Below, in pieces: positions 17,537 through 26,164 of a DNA stretch of 64,000 nucleotides. The notes under the pieces are model-generated. The model was not told where the DNA came from. It worked only from the letters and a program-made list of their open reading frames with translations, and did not search any database. Origin of the DNA: JAPPLB01 sp965218555 (GTDB lineage Bacteria > Acidobacteriota > Terriglobia > Bryobacterales > UBA6623); NCBI GenBank assembly GCA_965218555.1, contig OZ244625.1:3224001-3288000 (forward strand). Reading direction: 5' to 3'. Position numbers and translations under genes: made by a program. Position 1 is the stretch's first letter. Each line of letters starts with the position of its first letter.

Positions 17537-19219
17537 ATGACAGCTCTTGATTGGCTGATTGTGGTTGTGGTGAACGGGGCCATCGTCGGCTACGGGTTCG
17601 TCATCTCACGCGGTACCAAGACCGCTTCGGATTGGTTTCTAGCGGCGCGTGGGCTCCCCTGGTGGATAGTTGGGCTTTCGATGTTCGCTACCGCCGTCGA
17701 TAGCGGTGATTATGTCGCAGTCGTGGGCGGCGCCTACACGTTCGGCATCTCTAACCTCACCACTTGGTGGCTCGGTCTACCCATCGGTTGGTTCATCGTT
17801 TCGTATGGCGTCTTCCTGCCGCTCTATCGCAGCGGCATGTACACGAACGCCGAATATCTGGAGTATCGCTTCGGGCCGTCCGTACACGTGCTGAGCGCAC
17901 TGATCCAGATTCAGAACCGCACGAACGTCCTCGGCAACATCGCGTTCTCGCTGTACCTGATGTTTTCGATTCTGACCGGCTGGGGAGACGGTACCTGGTG
18001 GCTAGTCGTGGCGATTGCAGCGGCCGCGGCAGCGTATACGGCGAGCGGCGGCCTGAAATCCGTAGCGGTGACGGACGCCCTGCAGTCGGTGATGATGTTC
18101 ATCGCATCACTCGTTTTGTGGCTGACCTTATGGAATCTCGTCGGCGGTTGGAGCGGGCTCGAAGCGCGCTTCCAGGCTATCGACCCCGCTCTTGAGGAGT
18201 CGATGATGCACGTCGGCGGGCGGAGTGAACCGGGAGTACCGCCGGTGCTCGTCATTTTCGGCTGGATCGCGACGCTCACCGCGTACTGCGTCGTAAACCA
18301 TTCCCAAGCAATGCGCATGCTGGCCTCTCGCTCGGAATGGGACATGAAGATGGCCGCCGCCGCTGCCAGCGTGGTAACGGCCGTCGTGATGTGGTTCAAC
18401 ATCACGCTGGGGGTGATCGGCCGTGCGATCTATCCCGAGATTGAATCGGTCGATCGCGTCTTTCCGCTGCTCGTTCAGGACTACTTGGCGCCGGGTCTGA
18501 TTGGCGTGGTGGTTGGCGGCGTCTTGGCCGGTGGCGTATCTACCTATGATTCGATCGGTTCGTCGGTCGCCGCGGTCTTCACGCGGGACATCTACGCGCG
18601 CTTCATCGTACGCGACGGCGATGATGCCCACTATTTGCATGTGTCGCGCTGGGCGACGCCGGCGATCATCGCCTTGTCATTCGTCTATGTTCCGTTCGTG
18701 CAATTGGGAATGATTGCGTTCTATCTGAGGCTGACCGCGTTAGCGGTAATTCCGCTGTTTACCGTGACCGTGATGGGCGCTCTCACACGGGTGAATCGTG
18801 GTTCCGGCTTGCCGGGTCTCGTTGTGGGATTACTGTATGGGGCGAGTTCGTTTCTCGGCGACAGACTCGACTGGCCGCTGCCCGTTTGGTGGACCAATAC
18901 ATGGTGGACGTATCTGTGGGGCATCTTGCTCACTAGTGGAACGATGGTTGTGTTCAGTCTCGTGTACGGCTGGGCGTCCCGGGAAGAGGTGAGCGGATTG
19001 GTATTCCGAGGTGACGATACGACGGGAGGCGGCGCCGGTCCGCGATTGGCCGTGGCCGAGGGGACTTGGCTCGCGTCGACCAGAGAGCAACTCGTTGTCA
19101 AGCCGAAGTTCCCGTTCGTCGCAGGCCCTGGCGGACCGGCTTGGCACCAGCGGCCGGCGCTCTGGGCCGATGGTTTTCTCGTAGTGACGGGCACGATTTG
19201 CCTTTGGGTCCTTTGGTGA
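17537..19219 (+). CDS. sodium:solute symporter family transporter
   Basis: About 560 residues from the ATG at 17537 (MTALDWLIVVVVNGAIVGYG). Roughly thirteen to fourteen hydrophobic segments with SSS-family landmarks: GTKTASDWFLAARGLPWW near the N-terminus, NAEYLEYRFG, YTASGGLKSVAVTDALQ and the SVAAVFTRDIYARF region. It imports a solute with Na+. Its substrate cannot be read from sequence; the adjacent PhyH oxygenase 91 bp upstream on the same strand may act on it. Confidence 0.92.
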   Translation: MTALDWLIVVVVNGAIVGYGFVISRGTKTASDWFLAARGLPWWIVGLSMFATAVDSGDYVAVVGGAYTFGISNLTTWWLGLPIGWFIVSYGVFLPLYRSGMYTNAEYLEYRFGPSVHVLSALIQIQNRTNVLGNIAFSLYLMFSILTGWGDGTWWLVVAIAAAAAAYTASGGLKSVAVTDALQSVMMFIASLVLWLTLWNLVGGWSGLEARFQAIDPALEESMMHVGGRSEPGVPPVLVIFGWIATLTAYCVVNHSQAMRMLASRSEWDMKMAAAAASVVTAVVMWFNITLGVIGRAIYPEIESVDRVFPLLVQDYLAPGLIGVVVGGVLAGGVSTYDSIGSSVAAVFTRDIYARFIVRDGDDAHYLHVSRWATPAIIALSFVYVPFVQLGMIAFYLRLTALAVIPLFTVTVMGALTRVNRGSGLPGLVVGLLYGASSFLGDRLDWPLPVWWTNTWWTYLWGILLTSGTMVVFSLVYGWASREEVSGLVFRGDDTTGGGAGPRLAVAEGTWLASTREQLVVKPKFPFVAGPGGPAWHQRPALWADGFLVVTGTICLWVLW

Positions 19220-19543
19220 TGCGACTGCCATGACAGAAGCCTTGCAGGAGACAACCGACACGGACGCTCGAGCTATCCGGCGTGACTGCGCTTTCATCAC
19301 CCCAAAAACCACCCAACGCCTGAACATCGCGTGCTCCGGCCGTGAGGTGGTGAGAAATGCAGGCCGGCATCGGCATCATGCCCGGATGGAAGGCAGGGGC
19401 GCATGCCGCGTTTGCAGCCCCGAGAGGCGCCAAAGACGAAACACCGGCGCTTCCCGTGATGCCGAGTCAACGGCGCCGGCCCGCGCCCATGAGATTCCAA
19501 CCATCGTGGTAAACTGAGCCCAAAGTACTGAGGAGTCAAGGCT
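19220..19543. other. gap with no confident gene
   Basis: No frame here looks like a real protein. The stretch contains one copy of a 17-base sequence found again near 56759 (see repeat entries) and, at its end, a TGAGGAG ribosome-binding site for the ferredoxin gene. Confidence 0.5.
19347..19363 (+). repeat. 17-base repeat, copy 1
   Basis: GTGGTGAGAAATGCAGG occurs here and again at about 56759-56775, in intergenic DNA both times and in the same orientation. It lies about 130 bases after the symporter gene. Its role is unknown. Confidence 0.6.
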
Positions 19544-20392
19544 TTGCTGATCGATCCCAATAAGTGTGTCGCCTGCGCGAACTGCATTCCCGTCTGTCCC
19601 ATGGGAGCGATTTTCGTTGACCCGGCAATCAATCGCGCGACGATCGATCAAGACCAGTGCGTCGAATGTGGAACGTGCTTCCGGATGAGTGGCGAGCACC
19701 TGAATCCGACGATGGTGCGCGGGATTCGCAAGCTAGCGAAGCTCTTCCGATTTCGGTTCGAGCCGGAGCCGGATGTCTGCCCTACATCGGCGTTCGTCAT
19801 GAATGACCTCGACTGGCCCCGCATCGCTCGCCGTGTATTCAGTGATCCGTTGGTCGAGCACAAATCCACCGGCATCCACGGCCGCGGCACCGAAGAGGTC
19901 AAGACGAACGACGTAGCACACCGCGTTGGTATCGGCGAGGTTGGCTACGTCATCGAGTTCGGGCGTCCCGGTGTCGGCGTTCGTTTTCATCACATCCAGA
20001 CAATGACCCGGGCACTCGCAAAGCTCGGCGTACAGTTCGAGCAGAAGAACCCGATTAGCCATCTGATGACCGACAAGACGACCGGCGACCTCAAGGAAGA
20101 CTTGCTCGACGAGAAGATCCTGTCGGCCATTGTCGAGATTAAGACGCGCATTGACCAAGTCCCTGTCGTGCTCGATACGGTGACGGAGGTTTCGAATCAG
20201 ATCGACACCGTTGTCGCGGTCGGCGTTTCCACGCGCTGCGACGAGAAGGGCGACGACAACCAATTGGCGCCGCTGCTCGACGAACTCGGCATTAGCCGTG
20301 AGCGGGCCAAGACCAACATGGGTCTCGGACGCGTGACGAACGCCGCGGCCAGTGAGGGAATGAGTGACCAATACGCTACATCGGTACGGTGA
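19544..20392 (+). CDS. 4Fe-4S ferredoxin-domain protein with large unknown C-terminal domain
   Basis: A 282-residue protein with TTG start and TGAGGAG site. The first cluster motif is standard (CVACANCIPVCP). The second starts as CVECGTC, but the expected CP arrives only about 33 residues later (DVCPTSAF), after an Arg/Phe-rich insert. The remaining 200 residues carry HGRGTEEVKTND and a glycine-rich EFGRPGVGVRFHH motif and match no family I know. The next gene starts inside its end (29-base overlap), implying a two-protein unit. A redox function is likely from the Fe-S motifs; the reaction is unknown. Confidence 0.85.
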   Translation: MLIDPNKCVACANCIPVCPMGAIFVDPAINRATIDQDQCVECGTCFRMSGEHLNPTMVRGIRKLAKLFRFRFEPEPDVCPTSAFVMNDLDWPRIARRVFSDPLVEHKSTGIHGRGTEEVKTNDVAHRVGIGEVGYVIEFGRPGVGVRFHHIQTMTRALAKLGVQFEQKNPISHLMTDKTTGDLKEDLLDEKILSAIVEIKTRIDQVPVVLDTVTEVSNQIDTVVAVGVSTRCDEKGDDNQLAPLLDELGISRERAKTNMGLGRVTNAAASEGMSDQYATSVR

Positions 20393-21038
20393 TGCCGAGA
20401 GTTTCCGTGACGACTACATCATCTTCGCGATCCCTTGCAAAGGGAAGAACGACGAAGGCTCCGTTGAAAAGCTCAAGACCTTTCTGCGCATCTGTGCCTC
20501 GCACAAGCCTGCCAATCTGGGCAACTCGCAGATCGGCAGCTACAAGCCGACGAAGAGCCTGAAGCCCACGGTTCACTGGAGTCGCGTGCTTGATGCCGAC
20601 TACGAGAGCGTGATCGATGCGCTCAGCAAGTCCGGCACGGTGGCCGCTGTGTTTGACAGCCGCGAGAAAGCCGAAGCTTGCCTCACGGACCTGGTTCATG
20701 CGGACCTCGGCCTCTCGGTCAACGTCAGCACCTCCGTCGAAGGCGCGAAGAGTCTGGGTCAGTGCTGTGGATTGAACCGTCACAGCGTCGAGTACTCGCT
20801 GGGCTTCGCCGATCCGCACGACCATCTGCCAAACAGCCAGGTCTTGGAGCTATCCACGATGTGCGGCCACGGCATGGTGTCCTTCAACATGGCTCGCAAG
20901 ATGCTCGACATGGTCCGCGAAGGCCGCCGCACCACGGACCAGGCCGTTGCCACCCTGGCTCGCTTCTGCCCCTGCGGCGTCTACAACCCCTCCCGCGCCC
21001 GCCGCCTCCTCGAAAACGCCCGCAACCACCAGGCTTAG
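20364..21038 (+). CDS. Cys-rich unknown protein coupled to the ferredoxin-like gene
   Basis: A 224-residue soluble protein from a GTG, with GAGGG six bases upstream. Conserved-looking Cys/His patches are SLGQCCGLNRHSVEY, the central STMCGHGMVSFNM and the C-terminal ARFCPCGVYNPSRA, which could bind metal or an Fe-S cluster. The N-terminal part (FAIPCKGKNDEGSVEKLKTF) looks like an alpha/beta domain. I do not recognise the family. Overlap with the ferredoxin-like gene indicates tight coupling and probably a shared complex. Confidence 0.8.
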   Translation: MTNTLHRYGDAESFRDDYIIFAIPCKGKNDEGSVEKLKTFLRICASHKPANLGNSQIGSYKPTKSLKPTVHWSRVLDADYESVIDALSKSGTVAAVFDSREKAEACLTDLVHADLGLSVNVSTSVEGAKSLGQCCGLNRHSVEYSLGFADPHDHLPNSQVLELSTMCGHGMVSFNMARKMLDMVREGRRTTDQAVATLARFCPCGVYNPSRARRLLENARNHQA

Positions 21039-21199
21039 GCGGCCTTTCTGCTGGTCTGCCATCCTCAAACCCGTAGCCGGTTTTCCAACAGGCCTGCCGG
21101 CAACAGGCGGTCTTCAGCTGCTACCCATCCCGGCCTCCAAGAACACCCCGGTGAACTTCAGCTGTTTGCCTCATCGAAGCTCCCCTTGCGCACCCGCCG

Positions 21200-22153
21200 T
21201 CACCTCGCTAATTCGTCCAGATGCGGCCCGAATACGCGCTTGAAGTCCAACAGTTTATCAATCATCCAGTTTTCTAATGCTTTCAGCTTCTCCCGGTCGT
21301 CTTCAATGCTGCCATGGCGTCGGATACCGATGCGGCTCGCACTGCCGTGGTCCAGCCGTTCCCACTCAAGAGATTCTCTAAGTTCGGATTCGATGGACTT
21401 CTTCCGCTTCATGAGTTGGTCGAACAGATTCTTGTTCGAATCCCTGTCGGAGTCCATATAGACTTCGACCCTGACTTTTCTGCCTTGGTTGAATGAGGCG
21501 GCGTATTGAGCGCGTGATCCGTATCCCGCTGAGAAGTTGTACCAATTCTGAGGCTGCGCCTTGCGAGCTTTTGTGAACCCTCGTTCTCTGAGTTTGTCCA
21601 TAAGGCTCTGGAAGAACGACTTGTACCGCTGGTTCTTATCCGAAATATTGCCCATCCGTATAGTGTCAGCGGCTTCGCGGCGCCACTCGTTGGGAGTGGC
21701 AACCAGGTTGAAGTGCGGAGCAGGTCGCGAACCGTCAATCTTCCATACCTCAACAACTACACCAAAAAACTCGGTGTCCTCCTCGGTGCGTTGGTTCAAC
21801 CAGTCGAGAGCTTGCCTGTGTTCATCCCTGAAATCTTTCGCTACCCAGATAATCACGTTGGCATCGCAGCCCCCAGCGTAGGTGAGAAGCTTACCCAAAT
21901 GATCATGATTGGTTGGTTCCAGTTGGTTTTCGATGATCGCTGTGCGGTTCGTTCCCGACACTCGAGCTAACAAATCCAATGAAAATGTTCCGATCGGTGC
22001 TTCCTGAGATTGCAGTTCTAGCTCCAACCCCAAAGCGTTGCCTAGCTCAGATATATGCTCCGCTAACCAGGGAGTGAAATCAGCAGCCTCATGCGGCCAG
22101 GCCTCACGTAGATTGCCCTTTTCGATGCATCCAAGTTTTGACGATTCCGTCAT
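21200..22153 (-). CDS. DUF4268-domain protein, nuclease-fold-like
   Basis: About 317 residues from the ATG at 22153 (MTESSKLGCIEKGNLREAWP). The N-terminal 160 residues have a PD-(D/E)XK-like pattern: TFSLDLLARV, then AIIENQLEPTNHDHLGKLLTYA, and VIIWVAKDF. The C-terminal half fits DUF4268. Such proteins are often stand-alone in accessory DNA and are suspected in nucleic-acid or defence functions without proof. The gene reads as visibly more AT-rich than its neighbours, which hints at horizontal transfer. Confidence 0.75.
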   Translation of the reverse strand: MTESSKLGCIEKGNLREAWPHEAADFTPWLAEHISELGNALGLELELQSQEAPIGTFSLDLLARVSGTNRTAIIENQLEPTNHDHLGKLLTYAGGCDANVIIWVAKDFRDEHRQALDWLNQRTEEDTEFFGVVVEVWKIDGSRPAPHFNLVATPNEWRREAADTIRMGNISDKNQRYKSFFQSLMDKLRERGFTKARKAQPQNWYNFSAGYGSRAQYAASFNQGRKVRVEVYMDSDRDSNKNLFDQLMKRKKSIESELRESLEWERLDHGSASRIGIRRHGSIEDDREKLKALENWMIDKLLDFKRVFGPHLDELAR

Positions 22154-22525
22154 GGTTGTTCCTCTCGTCGTTCTGTTCCTGCCGAGCTCTTCCAGCAGGC
22201 CCATTCGAGCAGCTAATCCATAGACTACGATGTCGTCGTGTCAGTGGAGTTGATATAGCGTAGCTTTCGCTCGACTGCCAATGCCAGGCGTCGGCTCGCC
22301 GAGCAGGACTTACCTCGACCCCTTCTTGGCATCGGTAACGTCGAGTCTGTCCGGCTTCACTGCGCACCACCGCAACCGTCGTATCTCGCCGGACCTGCAT
22401 CTGGTGAGCAGGATCAGCCGCACCGCAGCAGAACGGACATGACACGGGATCTTCGAAGAACAACAAAAGATACTGGTTGAAACCGCGATCGTTATGACCG
22501 CTTACCGCCCTCCACACCGGAAAGG

Positions 22526-23614
22526 TTAGACCTCGACCGCCGTGCCGAGGCCGGGGCCTTTGGGCAAGCAAGCACAACCGTCTTGATAGCGAATGGGCGC
22601 CGTCGCGATCGAGCGCTCGTGGTAAATGGGCCCGATGATGTCGTGGTTTACGGCGGTCGACAAGTTCGGGATGGCGCAGGCGGTGTGCAGCATGGCGGCC
22701 GTTCCCAGGTCCCATTCGAGGTTGCTGCCGATCACGCACTCCAGTCCTGCCGCTTCCGCAATCTGGGCGATTTGCATCGACCGCAGAATGCCGCCGTTCT
22801 TTCCGGGATAGATGCTGATCACGTCGCAGGCCTTGGTGCGGACGGCCTCGATCGCCTGCCGCGCTGTAAAGACACCCTCGTCGAGCATGATCGGAATCGA
22901 CGTGCGCTGACGGATCCGGGCGGTGGCGCGGAACTCGCCCCGCGGCAGGGGCTGTTCGAGCACATTGACGCCGAGCCTCTCCAGGTGCGGTAGCGCTTCC
23001 ACTGTCTGCCGCTCGTTCCAGCCGCCATTGGCGTCGGCACCGATGGGGAAGTTGTCACCCATGGCCGCTCGGATGGCTGCGACCCGTTCGATGTCCGTCT
23101 TGACGTCAAGGCCCACTTTCACCTTCACGGCGCGAAAGCCTCGGTCGGCCATCGACTGCGCCACGTTTGCGGCATGCGTCGGGCTGAATGCGCCGATCGA
23201 GAACTTCAACGGGATCGCTTCAGACCGTCTCGCTCCCCCCAGCAAGGTCGTGACCGGGACGCCGAGTGCCTTACCGACGAGGTCCAGCAACGCCATCTCG
23301 ATGGCCGCTTTCACGAACGGGTTGTCGATGAGCGCCTTGTCCATCGCTTCGGCGGCGGCGCTGACGTCCCGCGCGTCGCGCCCGAGCATGATCGGAGCGA
23401 GGACCTTGTCAATCGCTGCCAGCGCCCCTTCCTGCGTCTCTCCGCTCCACAACGGCATGACGGTCGCTTCGCCGTAGCCGACGTGACCCTCGTCATCGCG
23501 AACGATGACGACGACGTACCGCGAGATACGATGAGCGCCGAGCGAACTGACGATGCTCAGATCGGGAGTGACGGTGATGGAGACGGGTTGCGTTTCGATG
23601 GCGGTGATTTTCAT
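22526..23614 (-). CDS. enolase-superfamily enzyme, muconate-lactonizing/dipeptide-epimerase subgroup
   Basis: A 362-residue enzyme with an N-terminal capping domain (MKITAIETQPVSITV) and a barrel with the MLE-subgroup catalytic set: KxK in FRAVKVKVG (about 167), metal ligands D in GADANGGW, E in LEQPLPR and D in MLDEG, and the final Lys in YPGKNGG. Function may be muconate cycloisomerase, dipeptide epimerase or N-acyl amino acid racemase; sequence alone does not decide. It is near a peptidase (MlrC) and a PLP enzyme, which favours an amino-acid or peptide substrate. Confidence 0.88.
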   Translation of the reverse strand: MKITAIETQPVSITVTPDLSIVSSLGAHRISRYVVVIVRDDEGHVGYGEATVMPLWSGETQEGALAAIDKVLAPIMLGRDARDVSAAAEAMDKALIDNPFVKAAIEMALLDLVGKALGVPVTTLLGGARRSEAIPLKFSIGAFSPTHAANVAQSMADRGFRAVKVKVGLDVKTDIERVAAIRAAMGDNFPIGADANGGWNERQTVEALPHLERLGVNVLEQPLPRGEFRATARIRQRTSIPIMLDEGVFTARQAIEAVRTKACDVISIYPGKNGGILRSMQIAQIAEAAGLECVIGSNLEWDLGTAAMLHTACAIPNLSTAVNHDIIGPIYHERSIATAPIRYQDGCACLPKGPGLGTAVEV

Positions 23615-23620
23615 GCGGTC

Positions 23621-24613
23621 CTATTGGAAGCGAATCTTCGCGAGGTAGATGCTGGTCTTGGCCTCGTGTGACGAGTAGTAGCTCATCCAGAGCATGTCGT
23701 CGTGCCAGACCATTCCGGGGTAGCTGTTGTCGCCGCCGCTAGGAAGCGTGAGGACCGGCTCGTATCTGTCGCGGGTCATCCGCGCGAGGACGGTGTGTCG
23801 GGTGCCGTCCTCGTTGTAGCGACGTCCCGAGGCCCACAGTGATCCATCGGGCAGGCGGATGAAATTCGGCCCGCCGATCTGGTGCTCCATCTTGTGGAAA
23901 TCCCAATGCTTGTACGGCGGAAAGCTGTGGCCGATCCAGCCGGGACGCACCAGCGCAATCATTTCATCGTCGGGCATGAAGCGAAGAGTTGTCTCGCTGA
24001 CGCCTTCCACCATGAACTCCGTGATGTAGTCCCATCCGATGCCGTCTGTCGTCGTGTAGAGAAAACCGCGGCGCGGGCGTCGTCCCTCGTTGAGCTTCGA
24101 GAGGCAGTACCCGCGGCCCTTGTGCCAAGTGACGCGCCATAGCCAATGATCTTCGGCGAGCACTTTCTTGGGTGTAGACCATGAGCCGCCGTCCGAAGAG
24201 AAAGACACACGGGGAGAACGCGTCAAGTACCTGCCGTTTTCGTTAACAGAGCCGCCCATCAGCAGCATGAGGCGGCCATCGGGCATGACGGAGAGCTTGG
24301 GATCTCGAAGGTCGATGTCCGGTTCTTTGACCAAACCCGTTGACTGCCATTTTTCGGCGTCGTCGGATACCAACACGCGCACCACGCCGATGTCTCCCGC
24401 GTGGCTCACGCCTTCTCGGAACGTGCAGTACCACCGATCTTGAAAACGAGTCAGGTCCGTGAAGGAGTTGTATTCTGCGCGGTCCCAGATCTTTTCGACC
24501 GAGACCAGCACCGGTTCCGAACCGCGGGCCGCCAACGGAGCGGCCTGCAGGATTCCAAGGCCGAAGACCGTGCCTTCGACGAAATCTCGGCGGGTGATCG
24601 GGCCGCTTTTCAT
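23621..24613 (-). CDS. Tat-exported sialidase-fold (BNR-repeat) protein
   Basis: About 330 residues from the ATG at 24613, with a twin-arginine signal ITRRDFVEGTVFGLGILQAA. The mature part shows six-bladed-propeller features: repeated Asp-box-like turns (SFSSDGGSWSTPKKVL, YTTTDGIGWDYI) and FRLPDG-like strands. It resembles exo-sialidases and related sugar-binding propellers; catalytic Tyr/Glu and Arg residues are not certain. It lies 6 bp upstream of the racemase gene on the same strand, so they are likely co-transcribed. Confidence 0.8.
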   Translation of the reverse strand: MKSGPITRRDFVEGTVFGLGILQAAPLAARGSEPVLVSVEKIWDRAEYNSFTDLTRFQDRWYCTFREGVSHAGDIGVVRVLVSDDAEKWQSTGLVKEPDIDLRDPKLSVMPDGRLMLLMGGSVNENGRYLTRSPRVSFSSDGGSWSTPKKVLAEDHWLWRVTWHKGRGYCLSKLNEGRRPRRGFLYTTTDGIGWDYITEFMVEGVSETTLRFMPDDEMIALVRPGWIGHSFPPYKHWDFHKMEHQIGGPNFIRLPDGSLWASGRRYNEDGTRHTVLARMTRDRYEPVLTLPSGGDNSYPGMVWHDDMLWMSYYSSHEAKTSIYLAKIRFQ

Positions 24614-24662
24614 GATGGATTCTCCAACGAACTTGCTGGGGTAAGATGGATCACTTCCTCCT

Positions 24663-26162
24663 ATGGCTCGGCCTGACAGTAAGCCGCTCATCGCGATCGG
24701 CGGGATTCAGCACGAATCGAATTCCTTCAGTACGGCAAAAACGATGGTCGCCGATTTCGAGCGCAACAACTTGACGCGCGACGATGACATTGTACCGACC
24801 TGGAGAGAAAGCAAGCATGAAGTCGGAGGATACATCGAGGGTGCGGCCAGCTACGGCTTCGATCTCCACCCGACTCTGTTCGCGGTTGCGACGCCGTCGG
24901 GTCCGATTACCTCCGAGGCTTTCGAGACTCTTACCGGGGAACTCGTCGAGAGAATCCGTTCCGCGCCTCGGCTCGATGGAATGTTGCTTGCCTTGCACGG
25001 GGCGATGTTCTGCGAGAGCCATCCCGAAGGCGATGCGGAGATCGTTCGGCGTGTCAGAGCAGCCCTGTCCGACGACCTGCCGCTCATTGTCACGCACGAC
25101 TTTCACGCCAACGTGGCTCCCGAGTTGATCGCGCACTGCGATGCGCTGACGATCTACAAGACGAACCCTCACGTCGATCAGCGCGAGCGCGGCAAGCAAG
25201 CAGCCGAGATCATTGCTCGAACCGTGCGAGGCGAGGTTCGTCCGGTACAGGCGATTGAGAAGCCGGCGCTGTTCTACAACATCTGCTTTCAGAACACGAG
25301 CCTGCCGCCGTTGGCGCCGATTACCGAAGAGACGCGGCGCCTCGAACAAGACCCGAGAATCCTCTCGGCGAGCGTATGTTGCGGTTATCAGTACGCAGAC
25401 GTACCGGCCATGGGACCGAGTGTCGTGGTCGTCACGGACGGTGACGAGGAGCTGGCGCGTTCGGAAGCAAAGCGCCTTGCGGACATGCTTTGGGGCATTC
25501 GCGAGCAGTTGGTGCTCGACGCTCCCGACGCGGCCGAGGCCGTGAGGCGGGCTATATCGGGCGATGCGTTTCCGGTCGTTCTTGTCGAGATGGGGGATAA
25601 TGTCGGCGGTGGTTCGTCGGCCGACGGCACGTTCATCTTGCGCGAGCTGTTACGGCAGAAAGCACAAGGGTGGGCGGAGGTAATCGCCGACCCCGAGGCG
25701 GTTCAGGCAGCGGCGAAAGCCGGCGTCGGCGGGAAGTTTGATGCACTGGTGGGGGGCAAGACGGACGGGCTTCACGGCGAGCCGGTCCTGATCCGCGGCA
25801 AGGTACAGTGTCTGCACGACGGCAAGTTTATCGAGACGGAAATCCGCCACGGCGGGGCGCGCTACTACGATCAAGGCTTGACTGCCGTCGTCGAAGTCGA
25901 AGGCTCGACAAGGGACCTGCAGAATCTGCTTGTGCTGACGACGTTGCGGTTACCGCCGTTCAGCTTGCATCAGTTGACAAGTTGTGGAGTATATCCGGTA
26001 CGCCAGAAGATTCTTGTCGTGAAGGCGGCGATCGCCTACCGCGCCGCCTACGGACCGATCGCGAAGCGCATCATTGAGGTGGACAGCGGCGGTCTCACTG
26101 CCGTCAACCCGGCCAGATTCGACTACAAGCACGTGCGCCGGCCTCTCTACGCGTTGGATTGA
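24663..26162 (+). CDS. M81-family metallopeptidase (MlrC/microcystinase C-like)
   Basis: A 499-residue protein. N-terminal DUF1485 domain: GGIQHESNSFS, HGAMFCESHPEGDAE and VTHDFHANV with the zinc-binding Asp/His set; C-terminal MlrC domain: VEMGDNVGGGSSADGTF and NPARFDYKHVRRPLYALD. Members hydrolyse small peptides; MlrC removes residues from linearised microcystin. Homologues in non-microcystin bacteria have unknown natural peptides. Divergent from the sialidase-fold gene, and its TGA is immediately followed by the PLP-enzyme start, so these two are coupled. Confidence 0.92.
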   Translation: MARPDSKPLIAIGGIQHESNSFSTAKTMVADFERNNLTRDDDIVPTWRESKHEVGGYIEGAASYGFDLHPTLFAVATPSGPITSEAFETLTGELVERIRSAPRLDGMLLALHGAMFCESHPEGDAEIVRRVRAALSDDLPLIVTHDFHANVAPELIAHCDALTIYKTNPHVDQRERGKQAAEIIARTVRGEVRPVQAIEKPALFYNICFQNTSLPPLAPITEETRRLEQDPRILSASVCCGYQYADVPAMGPSVVVVTDGDEELARSEAKRLADMLWGIREQLVLDAPDAAEAVRRAISGDAFPVVLVEMGDNVGGGSSADGTFILRELLRQKAQGWAEVIADPEAVQAAAKAGVGGKFDALVGGKTDGLHGEPVLIRGKVQCLHDGKFIETEIRHGGARYYDQGLTAVVEVEGSTRDLQNLLVLTTLRLPPFSLHQLTSCGVYPVRQKILVVKAAIAYRAAYGPIAKRIIEVDSGGLTAVNPARFDYKHVRRPLYALD

Positions 26163-26164
26163 GA

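Noticed and set aside
22205..22525. minus-strand CPFCCG...RRYRC pattern resembling a zinc ribbon
   Set aside because: No intact gene; the pattern is too short and degenerate to name, and the frame is shared with a shadow of the racemase gene.
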